From JAPEKQ01 sp964487295 (GTDB lineage: Bacteria > Joyebacterota > Joyebacteria > Joyebacterales > Joyebacteraceae), in the NCBI GenBank assembly GCA_964487295.1, contig CAZAQL010000007.1, positions 1 through 41,039 on the forward strand: a stretch of 41,039 nucleotides of DNA, in the 5' to 3' direction. The notes under the pieces are model-generated. The model worked only from the letters and a program-made list of their open reading frames with translations. It did not search any database and was not told where the DNA came from. Of this stretch, positions 28,061 through 38,671 are shown piece by piece. Each line of letters begins with the position of its first letter. Position 1 is the first letter of the stretch. A program made the translations under genes and the position numbers.

Positions 28061-28911
28061 CTCTCGCTCTCGTCCCGCGCCGGCTCACGCGGTCCGAACG
28101 CTCCCCGGAGATAGAGCCCGCCCACGACACCGAGCTCCACGAGACCCGTGATGATGCCGGCGAGGATCATGAACATGGTCCTGGGCGGCCACGAGCGCAT
28201 GTCCGGCACTGCCGGAGGATCGATGATCCTGAATCCGTACTGCGACCTGGCCTGTATCGATGTCAGCGCCGAGATGGCCCGCGTCAGCTCCTCCGCGAGG
28301 AAGACTCCGACGTCGCTGACGGTCGTCGCCGCCATCTCGCGCCGGAGCTCCTCGACGCGCCGCTCACCCTCGGCGATCGCGACGTCTCGAAGAAGACGGT
28401 CCCCGATCTCCAGATACCCGTCGGCGACCTGCTTGGCGCGCTCCGCCGACGGCCAGTGAACGCTCAGCGTGAGCAAGGTCGTGTACTCGTCGTAGGAGAT
28501 GTCGACTCGCGGCCGCATCAGCCGGCGCGCCTCCGCGATCGTCGGCTCGCCGCCCGCGGCATCGATCCACGACTCGTTCTTCGCGTCCCACCGGTCGGGG
28601 AAGAGGTCGCACCTGAGCCGCATCTCCTCGATCACGCGGTCGGTCAACTGGCGCGACTCGAGGAACCCCACGAGCGTGTAGTCGTCACGCGATGCGCTGC
28701 CCGAGAGCAGTCTGCGCGCGGACGTCACGCCGAGGCCGGACTGCGAGGGCTCATCGACCTGCTCGAGTGACATCGGGACGAGCAGACAGCTGCTCGTGTA
28801 GAGGCCCTGCATGGTCAGCACGCGGATGAGCACGACCAGCACAACGATGAGCCAGATGACGATGAGCCGCGTCCTCAGGCTCCAGACCACGTCGAAGAAG
28901 TCCTTGAGCAT
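28057..28911 (-). CDS. Wzz-like chain-length determinant
   Basis: 284 residues. Two membrane helices frame a periplasmic alpha/beta domain: LIVIWLIVVLVVLIRVLT near the start and FMILAGIITGLVELGVVGGL near the end. The segment just before the second helix, IIDPPAVPDMRSWPPR, has the proline-rich pattern typical of Wzz proteins. It controls polymer length with the Wzy-like protein. There is no attached tyrosine-kinase domain, unlike Wzc, and no separate kinase gene was found in the window. It starts 76 bases after the exporter gene and is translationally coupled to the flippase. Confidence 0.87.
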   Translation of the reverse strand: MLKDFFDVVWSLRTRLIVIWLIVVLVVLIRVLTMQGLYTSSCLLVPMSLEQVDEPSQSGLGVTSARRLLSGSASRDDYTLVGFLESRQLTDRVIEEMRLRCDLFPDRWDAKNESWIDAAGGEPTIAEARRLMRPRVDISYDEYTTLLTLSVHWPSAERAKQVADGYLEIGDRLLRDVAIAEGERRVEELRREMAATTVSDVGVFLAEELTRAISALTSIQARSQYGFRIIDPPAVPDMRSWPPRTMFMILAGIITGLVELGVVGGLYLRGAFGPREPARDESER

Positions 28912-28987
28912 CGGCGAACTCCCCGCCCCGGGTCCCGCCTCGGGGCCACGTCACGCCGCGCCGGCCCGCACGGCCGGAGCCGTGGCG

Positions 28988-31798
28988 CTAGAACAGACCG
29001 ACCGTGTAGGCGCTGGCCGCCGCCAGGCCGAGCTGATAGACGACCTGGCTCAGATCGAGCATGAACTGCATGCCCGTGAACCTCTCGAGCTTCTCGGGGA
29101 CGATGATCACGTCGCCCGGTTCCACGCGTGACCCGCGCGAGCGCTGGACCGATCCGTCGGCTTTCACGACGTACATGTTCCCCCGGTCGCTGAACCGCGT
29201 CGTGCCGCCCGCGAGGTTGATGTAGTAGCTCGCGCGCTTCCCCTTCTCGTACTGGAACGCCGTCTGGTTGTTCACCTGACCCATGACCATGACGAAGTCG
29301 GGGCGCTTCGGGACATGGAGCCGGTCGCCGTCCTCCAGGACGATGTCGTACTGCGTTCCGCGAAGCTCCCCGGCGGTGTCGAGACTGATGACGAGCCGGC
29401 CGGTCGCCTCGGCGCTCCGAAGCTCCGCCAGCAGCTGGCTGCCGGCCTCGAGCGCGAGCTGTTGCCTTGCGCGATCCGTCCCGCTCGTGCTCCGGGGATT
29501 GGAGACGGACAGTCGGGCGAGGTCCGCCTCGAGCATGTCCGCCATTCGCTTGAGCTGGTCCGCCTGGATCCCGCGCACCTGCTCTCTCGTGAAGACGGCG
29601 GCGCGCAGGTACGCGTCATCGAGGAACCCGCCGAACCGCTCGATGACGTGGCTGAGCCGCTCTCCCTCCTCGATCGGATAGCTGCCGGGGAACGCGACCT
29701 CGCCGCTGACGTGGACGACCTCGTCCTCACGCCAGTTCGTCAGGCGGCGGATCAGTACGCGATCGTACGGCTCGAGCGGGAGGTCCGCCTCAATGGAGCC
29801 CGCGAGCACGGCCGCGAGGTCGATGATGACGTGATGGAGTTCGCGCCGCTCATCGTCGACGATCTCGTAACGCGTGAGCTCCGCCTCCTGGCGGTACGCG
29901 CTCTCGGTCAGGTTCCCGCCGGTGTAGATGAGATCGCTCACTCTCATCCCCTCCGCCAGCGGATACTCCCCGGGGTTGTTCACATCCCCGAGGATCCGGA
30001 CGGTCTCACGCTCCCGGAACTCCCAGACCGAGTGGATCGATACCTCATCCTGGTCCTCGAGCACGATATTGTCGTCCGGCTCGTTGGCGAGCACGGACGA
30101 AAGGTCGACATCGATCCTCGACACATCGTGCGTGACGTCGTCCGTCCGGAAGACCTCGGCCTGACCGAACCACGCGTCGCGCGTCAGCCCGCCCGCCGCG
30201 AGCAGCAAATCGAGGATGGTCATCTCCTTGCGAAGCGCGTACTCACCGGGCGTCCTGACCTCGCCGCGGATCGTCACGGTCGGGACGTCCACGAAGTGAC
30301 CGCGATGGAACACGTAGATCCTGTCCCGAGGCAGGAGTGCGACGTCGCTCTCCGGGCGACCGTCGAGCAGCACGCCGCCGATATCGAGCGCGATGTACTC
30401 GGGCTCGCGCGTCACGTCGTTCTCTCGCTCGAGCAGCGCGTAGTCGAAGTAGGTCTCGGGCAGCAGATCCTCCGGGGACGTGATGAGATCGCTCAACCGC
30501 ATGCCCTCGAAGTACTGCCTCTTCCCGGGCCTCAGGACGTTCCCCTCGAGGAAGACGACCCCCTCGTCCCTGGCGAGGATCGGGTAGACCTTGACGAGGT
30601 CGCCGTCGCGGGCCGACCACTGGCGACTCCCCTCGAGACTCATGTCGTAGGTGACCCGGCGGCCGTCCTCGATGCGCTCGAGCTGCAGAAGCCCCGTGTG
30701 AGCGGTGGCGAGCGGTCCTCCGGCGAGCTCCACGAGCTCACGCACGGTCATGGTCCCCTTGAGCTCGTAGAGCGCGGGCCGCAACACCTCCCCGGCGACG
30801 CCGGCCACGGGACCAATCGGTGGAACGAAGACCGCGTCGCCGGGCTTGAGCCGTTCGTCCGACGAGGTGTCGCCGCCGAGCAGGAGGTCGTAGAGGTCGA
30901 GGACCTGGATGACCTCGCCGTCGCGCTTGAGCTCGACCCTCCGCAGGCTCCCGGTCTTCTCCACGCCGCCGCTCACGAAGAGAGCGTTCGTCATCGTCGA
31001 GAGACCGCTGACGGTATAGCGGCCCGGCTGGTAGACCTCACCGAGGATGAAGATGTGGATCGACCGGAGGCGTCCCATGGAGAGACTGAGTGTCACGCCG
31101 ATCATCCGGTTCTCGACCTCGCGCGCCACGTGCTCCTTCATCTCGCTGAACGTCAGGCCGGCGACGCTCACCGGACCGAGCTCGGGCAGCGCGAGCTGCC
31201 CCTCGCGGTCCACGACGATGTCCGCCGTGAGATTCGTCTTGCCGTAAAGCTGTACGTGCACCTCGTCGCCGGGACCGATGATGTAGTCATCGCTGACGGG
31301 GATGTCGGTGGCGGGAGCGAACGTGGTCGGCGCGCCGGCGAAGAGCTCGTAGCCGAACTGGAGAAGCTCCTCGTCCACGGCGAGCGGCTGCGCGAACTGC
31401 TCCCGAAACGCGTCGGTCGGCCCCGGTCCCGCCGTATACGCGGAGAACGGCAGTGACCACGTGGGTATCGCCGCGTCCACCCGGGTCGTGTCGGATGGTA
31501 CCCCACCGACCCGATCGCTCACCGCGCCCCGCTCGAGCTGGCCTCGCTTCTGTTCCCGCGGCATGACCACATCCGGCGTGCTCACATCGCGCACGCTCGC
31601 GACGGGCGCGCCCTCGGGCGCGATGCCGTACTCCGCCAGGATGCGCTCGCGCTCAGCCTGAGGCAGGCTCCGGAAGAGTTCGAGATCCTCAGGAGAGATC
31701 GTCTGCGCTCCGAGCGGCCCCGCCGCGGCCGCGAGCAGCGCGAACGCGAGCAGGAGCACCGCCCGGTGGATCTGTTGCCGCCAGGGCGAAGCGAACAT
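28988..31798 (-). CDS. Wza-type polysaccharide export protein with about seven SLBB units
   Basis: 936 residues, much longer than the roughly 380-residue E. coli Wza. A GGAGGTGA ribosome site precedes the ATG. Signal peptide: basic start, LLLAFALLAAAAGPLGAQ. The Poly_export domain (about 170-255) begins YIIGPGDEVHVQLYGKTNLT. It is followed by serial soluble-ligand-binding beta-grasp units, each opening with a G-x-V-x-x-P-G-x-Y pattern: GEVYQPGRYTV, GEVLRPALYEL, GNVLRPGKRQY, GEVRTPGEYAL, GDVNNPGEYPL, GEVAFPGSYPI and GQVNNQTAFQY. The C-terminal helix region (MQFMLDLSQVVYQLGLAAAS) could cross the outer membrane. It would form the periplasm-spanning export channel. It heads the exopolysaccharide operon. 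The many SLBB units suggest a long channel, which is inference. Confidence 0.93.
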   Translation of the reverse strand: MFASPWRQQIHRAVLLLAFALLAAAAGPLGAQTISPEDLELFRSLPQAERERILAEYGIAPEGAPVASVRDVSTPDVVMPREQKRGQLERGAVSDRVGGVPSDTTRVDAAIPTWSLPFSAYTAGPGPTDAFREQFAQPLAVDEELLQFGYELFAGAPTTFAPATDIPVSDDYIIGPGDEVHVQLYGKTNLTADIVVDREGQLALPELGPVSVAGLTFSEMKEHVAREVENRMIGVTLSLSMGRLRSIHIFILGEVYQPGRYTVSGLSTMTNALFVSGGVEKTGSLRRVELKRDGEVIQVLDLYDLLLGGDTSSDERLKPGDAVFVPPIGPVAGVAGEVLRPALYELKGTMTVRELVELAGGPLATAHTGLLQLERIEDGRRVTYDMSLEGSRQWSARDGDLVKVYPILARDEGVVFLEGNVLRPGKRQYFEGMRLSDLITSPEDLLPETYFDYALLERENDVTREPEYIALDIGGVLLDGRPESDVALLPRDRIYVFHRGHFVDVPTVTIRGEVRTPGEYALRKEMTILDLLLAAGGLTRDAWFGQAEVFRTDDVTHDVSRIDVDLSSVLANEPDDNIVLEDQDEVSIHSVWEFRERETVRILGDVNNPGEYPLAEGMRVSDLIYTGGNLTESAYRQEAELTRYEIVDDERRELHHVIIDLAAVLAGSIEADLPLEPYDRVLIRRLTNWREDEVVHVSGEVAFPGSYPIEEGERLSHVIERFGGFLDDAYLRAAVFTREQVRGIQADQLKRMADMLEADLARLSVSNPRSTSGTDRARQQLALEAGSQLLAELRSAEATGRLVISLDTAGELRGTQYDIVLEDGDRLHVPKRPDFVMVMGQVNNQTAFQYEKGKRASYYINLAGGTTRFSDRGNMYVVKADGSVQRSRGSRVEPGDVIIVPEKLERFTGMQFMLDLSQVVYQLGLAAASAYTVGLF

Positions 31799-31846
31799 GT
31801 CGGCTCACCTCCGTGTGCCTCGTGGGAAAGGTCCCTTTGGAGCGTC

Positions 31847-31875
31847 AGGCTAGCGCAGCGGTGCCCAGGAATCAA
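31847..31875 (-). promoter_or_regulatory. Possible promoter of the exopolysaccharide operon
   Basis: Minus-strand TTGATT (31870-31875), 17 bases, TAGCCT (31847-31852). The start would lie about 40 bases upstream of the Wza-like ATG. The 148-base gap after the GT2 gene also fits a separate transcription unit. The -10 box is the same hexamer as in the surface-operon promoter. Confidence 0.42.
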
Positions 31876-31946
31876 GGTCTACCACGTATCGGCGCTGGAA
31901 GGCGGGGTGCTCGGCGCTACCGCACCGACGGGTCAACTGGGGGGCG

Positions 31947-32897
31947 CTACCGCGCGAGCCTGCAGCGGCGCGCGCGCGTCAGCCCTGTGGCCACCGGACC
32001 CAGACAGGTAAACAACAGCACGGCGAGCGTGCTCGGACGGAAATCATGACGCAGCGAACGTCGATAGGCCGTCAACGACTCGACGATCCGACCCTCGTGC
32101 CGGTAGTAGCCGCCGAGCCGGGCGTAGAGCCATCCGAGCTTCGGGTCGACGAGGTCCGAGACTTCCTCGTGGCTGCGCCCGAACCGCTCGATGAACCCGA
32201 GCGTGCCCGCGATCAGCGCCTCGGTGTCGGCCGACACGTTCGCGTCGTGCAGCCGCCGTACGGCCGTCGGGGTCTTCAGCAGATGCAGCCGGTAGCGGGA
32301 TGCGACGCGCAGCCAGAGCTCGTAGTCATCAGACCCGCCGCGGACGATCTCGTTCAGCTCGCCGAGTTCCGCGAAGCACGACCGCCGCATGAGCACGGAC
32401 GCCGTCTGGACGAAGTTCGCGCGGTAGAGAGCCCGGAGGATGCTCTCGCGAGAGAGGTCGTTCAGGTTCTCGGGCGGGCGGACCGGAGCCGGAGCCGGCA
32501 CAGGCCGTCCGCGCGCGTCCCGCATCTCCACCGGGGAGAACACGAGTCCGAGCTCCGGCGGCCCGGCATCGAACACGGCGAGCTGTCGTTCGATCCTGTC
32601 CGGCAGCCATAGATCGTCCTGATCGAGGAACCCGATGAACTCAGACCGCGAGGCGCGGATGCCGGTGTTGCGCGCCGCCGCGATGCCCCGGTTCTCGGGA
32701 TGCCGCAGCAGCCTGACCCGGGGGTCGTCGAGCAGCGGTTCGATCGCGCTGACAGACGCATCCGGAGACGCGTCATCGATGACGATCGCCTCGACGCGGG
32801 GGTCGGTCTGTGCGAGCACGCTCTCCACCGCATCGGCGATGTAGCGCTCGCCCCGATAGCAGGGGATGATGGCGGAGACACGCGGCGGAGGCGTCAT
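31947..32897 (-). CDS. GT2 glycosyltransferase
   Basis: 316 residues from the ATG at 32897, which overlaps the subtilisin stop (ATGA). GT-A fold signatures: VSAIIPCYRGERYIADAVES at the N-terminus, VIDDASPDAS, RNTGIRASRSEFIGFLDQDD (DxD metal site near 88-92) and GGSDDYELWLRVASRY. The C-terminal 60 residues have hydrophobic patches (STLAVLLFTCLGPVATGL) that could associate with the membrane. It probably adds a sugar to a lipid-linked intermediate of the neighbouring exopolysaccharide pathway. Its coupling to a secreted protease gene is unexpected and may only reflect transcription order. An upstream in-frame start at 33155 is antisense-like and lies inside the protease gene. Confidence 0.9.
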   Translation of the reverse strand: MTPPPRVSAIIPCYRGERYIADAVESVLAQTDPRVEAIVIDDASPDASVSAIEPLLDDPRVRLLRHPENRGIAAARNTGIRASRSEFIGFLDQDDLWLPDRIERQLAVFDAGPPELGLVFSPVEMRDARGRPVPAPAPVRPPENLNDLSRESILRALYRANFVQTASVLMRRSCFAELGELNEIVRGGSDDYELWLRVASRYRLHLLKTPTAVRRLHDANVSADTEALIAGTLGFIERFGRSHEEVSDLVDPKLGWLYARLGGYYRHEGRIVESLTAYRRSLRHDFRPSTLAVLLFTCLGPVATGLTRARRCRLAR

Positions 32898-34669
32898 CGC
32901 AGCAGAAGCATCTTCGTCGAGGCGCTGACCGCGCCGGCCTCGATCCGCGCGAGGTAGACGCCGCTGGCCACCTCGTGCCCCGCGTCGTCCCTCCCGTCCC
33001 ATGCGATGACGTGCGACCCCGCGGCGAGCCGCGTTTCGGTCAGGCGGCGCACGACTCGCCCGGACACATCGTGGACGACGATGCGCGCGCGGGCCGGCTC
33101 CGGCAGACGGAAGTGAAGCGCGGTGCTCGGAGAGAACGGGTTGGGCGCGTTCCACACGACGAAGGTCGGAGCGACCGGCTCCTCGACGACGTCAAGCGGG
33201 TCGGAATACATGGCGTCCGCCGTTTGTAGGATGCCCCACCCCATCAGCGTGTCGGGCGCGCTCGACTGCGTCGCGGTCGAGCGGACCGCGTCGATGACGT
33301 CGCACGGGAGCCATTCCGGGTGGCCCTGGAGGAGCAGGCCCACGGCGCCCGCCGTCACGGGACACGAGAACGACGTCCCGCTGCTGTAGCCGTAGCTCGC
33401 CGTGTCCTCGGTCGTCGCGACGTACGTGCTCACACCCATGGCCATCACATCGGGCTTGATGCGCCCGTCGTACGTGGGACCGACGGAACTGAACCACGCG
33501 CGCTCGTCGTCGATGTCGACGGCGCCGATGGAGAGCACGCTGTCGCCGTCGGCGGGCGCGATCATGTACTTCCAGTCGCTCGCGCCCTCGTTGCCCATCG
33601 AGTTCACCATCACGATGCCGCGCGCCGCCGCCATATCGGCGGCGACCGTCGTCACGCAGGTGTTGCCGTCCAGGTCGGAGTACTCGTACCAGTAGAAATA
33701 CCCCAGAGAGCTCGACACGACGTCGGCGCCGAGACTGTCCGCGTATTCGACGGCCTCGACCCAGTAGTCCTCCTCGACCTCGATCTCGTCATCGACCATC
33801 TCCGTCTTGCAGAGGATGAACGATGCCTCGTACGACCCGCCGTAGATCTGCCCCGGGTAGGCCGCACCCACATTGGAGAGCGTCGCGGTACCGTGCGAGT
33901 CCTGACCCGATGGATCCCCCGGTTCATTCGCGGTCTCGGTGTCGTCGTTGATGAAGTCGCGCTCGCCGATGATGTCGAGATGGCGGAACGCCTGATGGTC
34001 GGTGTCGAACCCGGTGTCGAGCATCGCGATGACGATGCCGCTTCCGTCGAACCCGTCGTCGTGTAGATCGTCGATCTGGACCTGGTCGTTCTGCCACCAG
34101 GAGACGCCGTAGTCGAGGCTTCGGAAGGGGGTCGCGTCCGGCTCGCCACGGCCACCGCCGCCGTGGTCGAAAAGCGGCGGCTCCCGGCGCGGCGCGGCGG
34201 GATGGTCGGCCGGGATGATCTCGGGCATCGGCTTCCTGGCTCCCGCCACAGGCCTCACTTCGCGCACGAACGGCAGACGCGCGATGGCGATCAGCGCCGC
34301 GTCGTCCGCTCGGACGGAGACCGCGTTCAACCAGCGGCTTCTCGCGACGATCTCCGCGCCGGCCGCCGCAAGGGCATCGACGTACGATGCCGAGACCGGC
34401 AGGTCGTTGACGTTGACGTCGATGTCCGCCTTCGCGCGTCGCGCGAGCGCGCGCTCCGAGAGCTCGGACCGGAAGCGAGCGATCGCGGCCGACTCGCCGG
34501 ACCGGCCGAGGTTCTTGTCGATGAAGAAGACCCAGTGCCGGTCGATCGCCGAGGGCCTTCCGCCACGCGCGGCAGGCGGGATGCCCTCGTCCGACACCGG
34601 CAGCGCCGCGGGTGCGGCCAGCGGGACGAGAAGCGCGGCGACCAGGATCCACGGTGCGAAGGTTCTCAT
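32894..34669 (-). CDS. Secreted subtilisin-family (S8) protease with FlgD/type IX-like C-terminal domain
   Basis: 591 residues from the ATG at 34669, which has GGGGTGAG upstream and a signal peptide (MRTFAPWILVAALLVPLAAP). The earlier in-frame start at 34807 lies upstream of the predicted promoter. Catalytic triad segments: Asp in IAMLDTGFDTDH (near 217), His in DSHGTATLSNVGA (near 259) and Ser in SSGTSFSCPVTAG (near 432), with NSMGNEGAS as oxyanion-region Asn. Residues 50-150 look like a propeptide. The last 85 residues, starting APNPFSPSTALHF and ending in LLLR, are a sorting-type domain of the FlgD/Por-secretion kind, so it is likely surface-exported like the 1772-residue protein. It has its own promoter and couples to GT2 by an ATGA overlap. 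Confidence 0.93.
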   Translation of the reverse strand: MRTFAPWILVAALLVPLAAPAALPVSDEGIPPAARGGRPSAIDRHWVFFIDKNLGRSGESAAIARFRSELSERALARRAKADIDVNVNDLPVSASYVDALAAAGAEIVARSRWLNAVSVRADDAALIAIARLPFVREVRPVAGARKPMPEIIPADHPAAPRREPPLFDHGGGGRGEPDATPFRSLDYGVSWWQNDQVQIDDLHDDGFDGSGIVIAMLDTGFDTDHQAFRHLDIIGERDFINDDTETANEPGDPSGQDSHGTATLSNVGAAYPGQIYGGSYEASFILCKTEMVDDEIEVEEDYWVEAVEYADSLGADVVSSSLGYFYWYEYSDLDGNTCVTTVAADMAAARGIVMVNSMGNEGASDWKYMIAPADGDSVLSIGAVDIDDERAWFSSVGPTYDGRIKPDVMAMGVSTYVATTEDTASYGYSSGTSFSCPVTAGAVGLLLQGHPEWLPCDVIDAVRSTATQSSAPDTLMGWGILQTADAMYSDPLDVVEEPVAPTFVVWNAPNPFSPSTALHFRLPEPARARIVVHDVSGRVVRRLTETRLAAGSHVIAWDGRDDAGHEVASGVYLARIEAGAVSASTKMLLLR

Positions 34670-34748
34670 CGGACTCACCCCCTGAGACGAGCGTTCGTGC
34701 CGCCTGCCTCCGTGAAGGGCGTAACTCATTCTATTGTCTGTAGTTATA

Positions 34749-34777
34749 AGTATAGCACGGACGGCGGTCGCCGGCAA
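34749..34777 (-). promoter_or_regulatory. Promoter of the subtilisin-GT2 operon
   Basis: Minus-strand TTGCCG (34772-34777), a 17-base spacer, and TATACT (34749-34754), embedded in the only AT-rich patch of this region. The start would be near 34742, about 70 bases before the ATG at 34669. Confidence 0.62.
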
Positions 34778-34780
34778 GCG

Positions 34781-34800
34781 GGGTCTCCGGCGGAGACACC
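34781..34800 (-). terminator. Terminator-like hairpin after the response regulator
   Basis: GTCTCC-GCC-GGAGAC with partly paired GG/CC flanks, 36 bases after the regulator stop codon and directly before the next promoter. No U-tract follows, so it is a candidate only. Confidence 0.38.
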
Positions 34801-34832
34801 GGCGCACGCGCCCGGACGCGGCGGAAACCCCG

Positions 34833-36220
<1,388 letters not shown>

Positions 36221-36224
<4 letters not shown>

Positions 36225-38671
36225 GGTGTTCCTCCATCGACGATCTTCAGTCGCACTTCGAATGTCGATCCCCGCCCGGGCGTCGACTCGACGATCTCGA
36301 TCGACCCCTCCCTCCTGGCCAGGATGCGTCGGGAGTCCGGGAGGCCGTGTCCTCCGCCCGCTCTGGTGCTCACCCCGTCGGCGAACACCCGCTCGCGCAT
36401 CTCGGACGGGATGCCGACGCCGGTGTCGCGGACACGGACCCGCGCGTCTCCCCCATCCGGCTCGACAGCCACCGCCACCCGCTTCTCCTCGCTCCCCTCG
36501 ACGGCTGCCAGCGCGTTCGCGATGAGGTTCTCGATGATGAAGCTGATCTCCGTCCGCGTTCCGAGCACCCGGATGCCCTCTGCTCGTGATATCGCCGGCA
36601 GCGCCAGCTCTGCTCCGGTCTGCAGGTAGTCCGACCTTCTCGCTCCGGCGGCTCTGCGTATCTCCCGCATGAGGTCCGTCGAGAGTTCGACGCGACAGCG
36701 CGCAAGCACCGCATCGAGGGCGAGATCGAGCGACGTCGTGAGCTCCTCGAGCTCTCCGGCCAGCCTGGAGGCCTCCTTCCCGTTCGGCAGCTCCGCCGGC
36801 ATGCGCCGGAGCCGGTCGCCGGTCCGCCGGAGGGCGCGCAGCAGCTCCGACGCGGCCGCCGGATCGAGACCGACCCGCACGGCCTGGGCGTGGATCGAGC
36901 GAACGCCCGGAAGCCCCACCTGCCGGACGTTGTCGAGCGCTTCGCGATACCGCTCTCTGAAGCGCTCGGGGATCGGCGGCTCCACGCCGACGAGGAGCGT
37001 CAGCTGATCCGCGAGGCGTCGCATCGTCGACGTGGCGGCCAGCTTCCCGTGGCCGGCCCGGGCGAGCGAGGCCAGCAATTCGTCCAGGGCCTTCTCGCGG
37101 TCTGCCGTCGGGATGACAAGCCGGCGGAGGGCCGCGAGCAGGCGGCGCCTCGAACCGGGGACACCGAGAACCACAAGGAGCAGAACGGAGCCTCCCACCG
37201 CAACGAACACCCAAGCGGACAATGGCGACGGCCTGGCCTCCAGCAGGACCAGGCCCTGCAGCCCCCCGGTCGCAATCCCGATCGAGACCCCCTTCCAGGT
37301 CGAGGAGAACACGGCCGGCCTGATGGATGCGTGGCAGTCGTGCGCGTCGTCGGTCGGGAGGATCGCGAGCGGCTCGAGTTCCCGGTCAAGCACGGCCACG
37401 GTCCCGTCGGCCGTCATGCAGACGAGCACGGGGTCCTCGATGGGCGGCAGTTCGATGACACGCATTCCCTGCGGAACCGCGCCGCAGTCGATCTCGCGCT
37501 CGAGGATCAGGCCACGGCTCGTCCACCGAAGCTTCCGGACGAAGCCGTCCTCGCACCCGGCGTAGATGACGCCGGGGGCGCGCTCCCCTCCCAGCGCGAC
37601 CGCGTAGATATTGCCCCGGGCCGGCCAGCTTCCGAGCAGATCGCCGGTCGCTCCGTCCCGGACTATCACCCGAGTCGTCTCGGGCCGCGCGGCCGTACCG
37701 TGCCAGCGCCAGGTCACGACCTCGAGGCGACCGTCCCCCGTCACGTCGCCGCAGCAGGGCCAGCCGGATGCCGAACGACCCGCGAGCCGGTGTCGCCATA
37801 TGACACTCCCGTCCCCGTCAACCGCTCCCACGTAGGCTACGCTGTCGACCATATCCCTGACGGTGACGTTGTTGTCGGGTGAGTTGAAGGCCGCCGCGTA
37901 CTCGTTTTCGCCGTCGCCGTCCAGATCGGCGGCGCACACAAGCTCATCGGGCACGCCGGCGAACGGCGTGAACCAGAGGAGCTCGCCCGTAAGCAGGTTG
38001 CCTCGCCCGATCCCGCGCGGCCCCTTCGCCATGCCGGCGCTTGACGAGAACGTCACGGTCTCGCGGAGGCCGTCCCCGTCGAGGTCAGCGAGATCGTGCG
38101 TCATGAGTCGGCCGTCCCACCGCGTTCCGCCGATGAGCGTCGGTGGCAGTGGCACGCGGAGCGGCCGCACTCCGGCGAGCGTGTCCACGCTTGCGGAATC
38201 GCCCGTGATCTCCACATCGAGCGCGAGAATGCAGCCCCATTCGGTCCCTTCCTGATACGTGATGAGGATCTCCGGCAGGCCATCGCCGTCAACATCCCCG
38301 AAGCCCGAGAGCCGGTGAAGCCACGGCTGGATCCACTGCCTTAGCATGAGGATGTTGTCGGGACGGATCCGCCGGACGCCGACATAGTAGTAGGCGGCAG
38401 CCGGTGCGGCATGCACGGTGACCATCTCGTCGACACCGTCCCCGTCGAGGTCTGCGAGCTCGCAGTCGAGTGCGCCGTCGAACCTGGCGCTGTACTTCTC
38501 GAGCGTGTACGGCAGCCCCTCCGGCCCGTCCGGCAGCGTATCACCACACCCGGAGAGCACGATGATCCCAGCGATCGCCAGGGCGTGTGAGACCGCACGT
38601 AGCGCAGGCGGCCTGCGTGCGACCGCGCCTCGGCGACGGTTCCGGAAGAGCCTTGTCGTCGCGTCACGCAT
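36221..38671 (-). CDS. Sensor histidine kinase with FG-GAP/VCBS-like propeller (first of pair)
   Basis: 816 residues. The N-terminus has a long basic leader and a hydrophobic segment ending in a lipobox-like VLSGC (about 38-42), so lipidation is possible. Residues about 50-480 carry at least five calcium-site-like repeats of the D-x-D-x-D-G type (ADLDGDGVDE, GDVDGDGLPE, ADLDGDGLRE, ADLDGDGENE, GDVTGDGRLE), as in FG-GAP/VCBS propellers. One membrane helix follows (WVFVAVGGSVLLLVVLG, about 486-506). The cytoplasmic part has no standard HisKA motif; a conserved AGHGKLAATSTMRRLADQ (His near 540) is the best phospho-acceptor candidate. The ATPase domain has an N-box (IENLIANALAAV), DTGVGIP and GGGHGLPDSR. 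It overlaps the upstream kinase by 8 bases and is coupled to the response regulator. Confidence 0.85.
36270..36304. repeat. 35-base block identical to 38710-38744
   Basis: This stretch, coding for the last conserved segment of the ATPase domain (IEIVESTPGRG), is identical at the DNA level in both kinase genes. It supports a tandem duplication or gene conversion. Confidence 0.8.

Noticed and set aside
25548..28130. 860-residue frame as a large CapA fusion
   Set aside because: The first 500 residues are an out-of-frame shadow of the flippase; GGAGG plus GTG at 26624 starts the real protein.
31853..31880. GG-N10-GC spacing upstream of the exporter gene as a sigma-54 promoter
   Set aside because: The flanking bases do not fit TGGCAC and TTGC, and such spacing is common by chance at this GC content. 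A sigma-70-like pair fits the same place better.
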